A program made the translations under genes and the position numbers. The notes under the pieces were generated by a model. The model had not been told where the DNA came from. It did no database searches and saw only the letters and a list, made by a program, of their open reading frames with translations. Of a stretch of 5,666 bases of DNA, positions 5,658 to 5,666 are shown piece by piece. The stretch is from Desulfonema limicola. GTDB lineage: Bacteria > Desulfobacterota > Desulfobacteria > Desulfobacterales > DYRC01. Location of the stretch: positions 1 to 5,666 of the forward strand of contig DYRC01000269.1 in NCBI GenBank assembly GCA_020718925.1, written 5' to 3'. Within the stretch, counting starts at the first letter, position 1. Every line of letters begins with the position of its first letter.

Positions 5658-5666
5658 ACAGATATA

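Overview
The window reads as a chromosomal segment of moderate GC from a Gram-negative, most likely Desulfobacterota (Desulfobacterales-like). This is inferred from three traits: a long SulP transporter with a coiled-coil-like insert, a cytidylate-kinase-like/BON/response-regulator fusion gene, and GC-rich palindromic repeats lying inside and between genes. No rRNA or other taxonomic marker is present, so the assignment is tentative.

Left part (1-1303, minus strand): remains of two Type ISP restriction-modification genes (single-chain restriction/helicase/N6-adenine methyltransferase/specificity enzymes). One piece (730-1303) is a frame-disrupted, internally deleted C-terminal fragment. It runs by an ATGA stop/start overlap into a second piece (1-733), an intact reading frame that begins after the point where the methyltransferase domain would end and continues out of the window. 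The two pieces share a ~141-bp block at about 93% identity, including 65 identical bases, but differ strongly on both sides of it. This looks like a decayed and rearranged specificity region.

Middle and right (1376-5666, plus strand): a likely operon transcribed away from the restriction remnants. A sigma70-type promoter is followed by a perfect 18-bp palindrome and then a TetR-family regulator gene, whose last ~30 codons are made of a GC-rich inverted repeat. After 34 bases comes a 709-residue SulP anion permease with STAS domain, and 11 bases later a 404-residue cytidylate-kinase-like/BON/receiver-domain protein. A heptamer tandem repeat follows, then the start of another gene, possibly a sensor kinase, that is cut by a stop codon or frameshift near the window edge.

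Working model (inference): the TetR protein binds the palindrome and represses its own operon. The operon makes an inorganic-anion transporter (sulfate or bicarbonate are the usual SulP substrates) together with a response regulator, so uptake may be tied to a phosphorelay whose sensor kinase is probably encoded just downstream.
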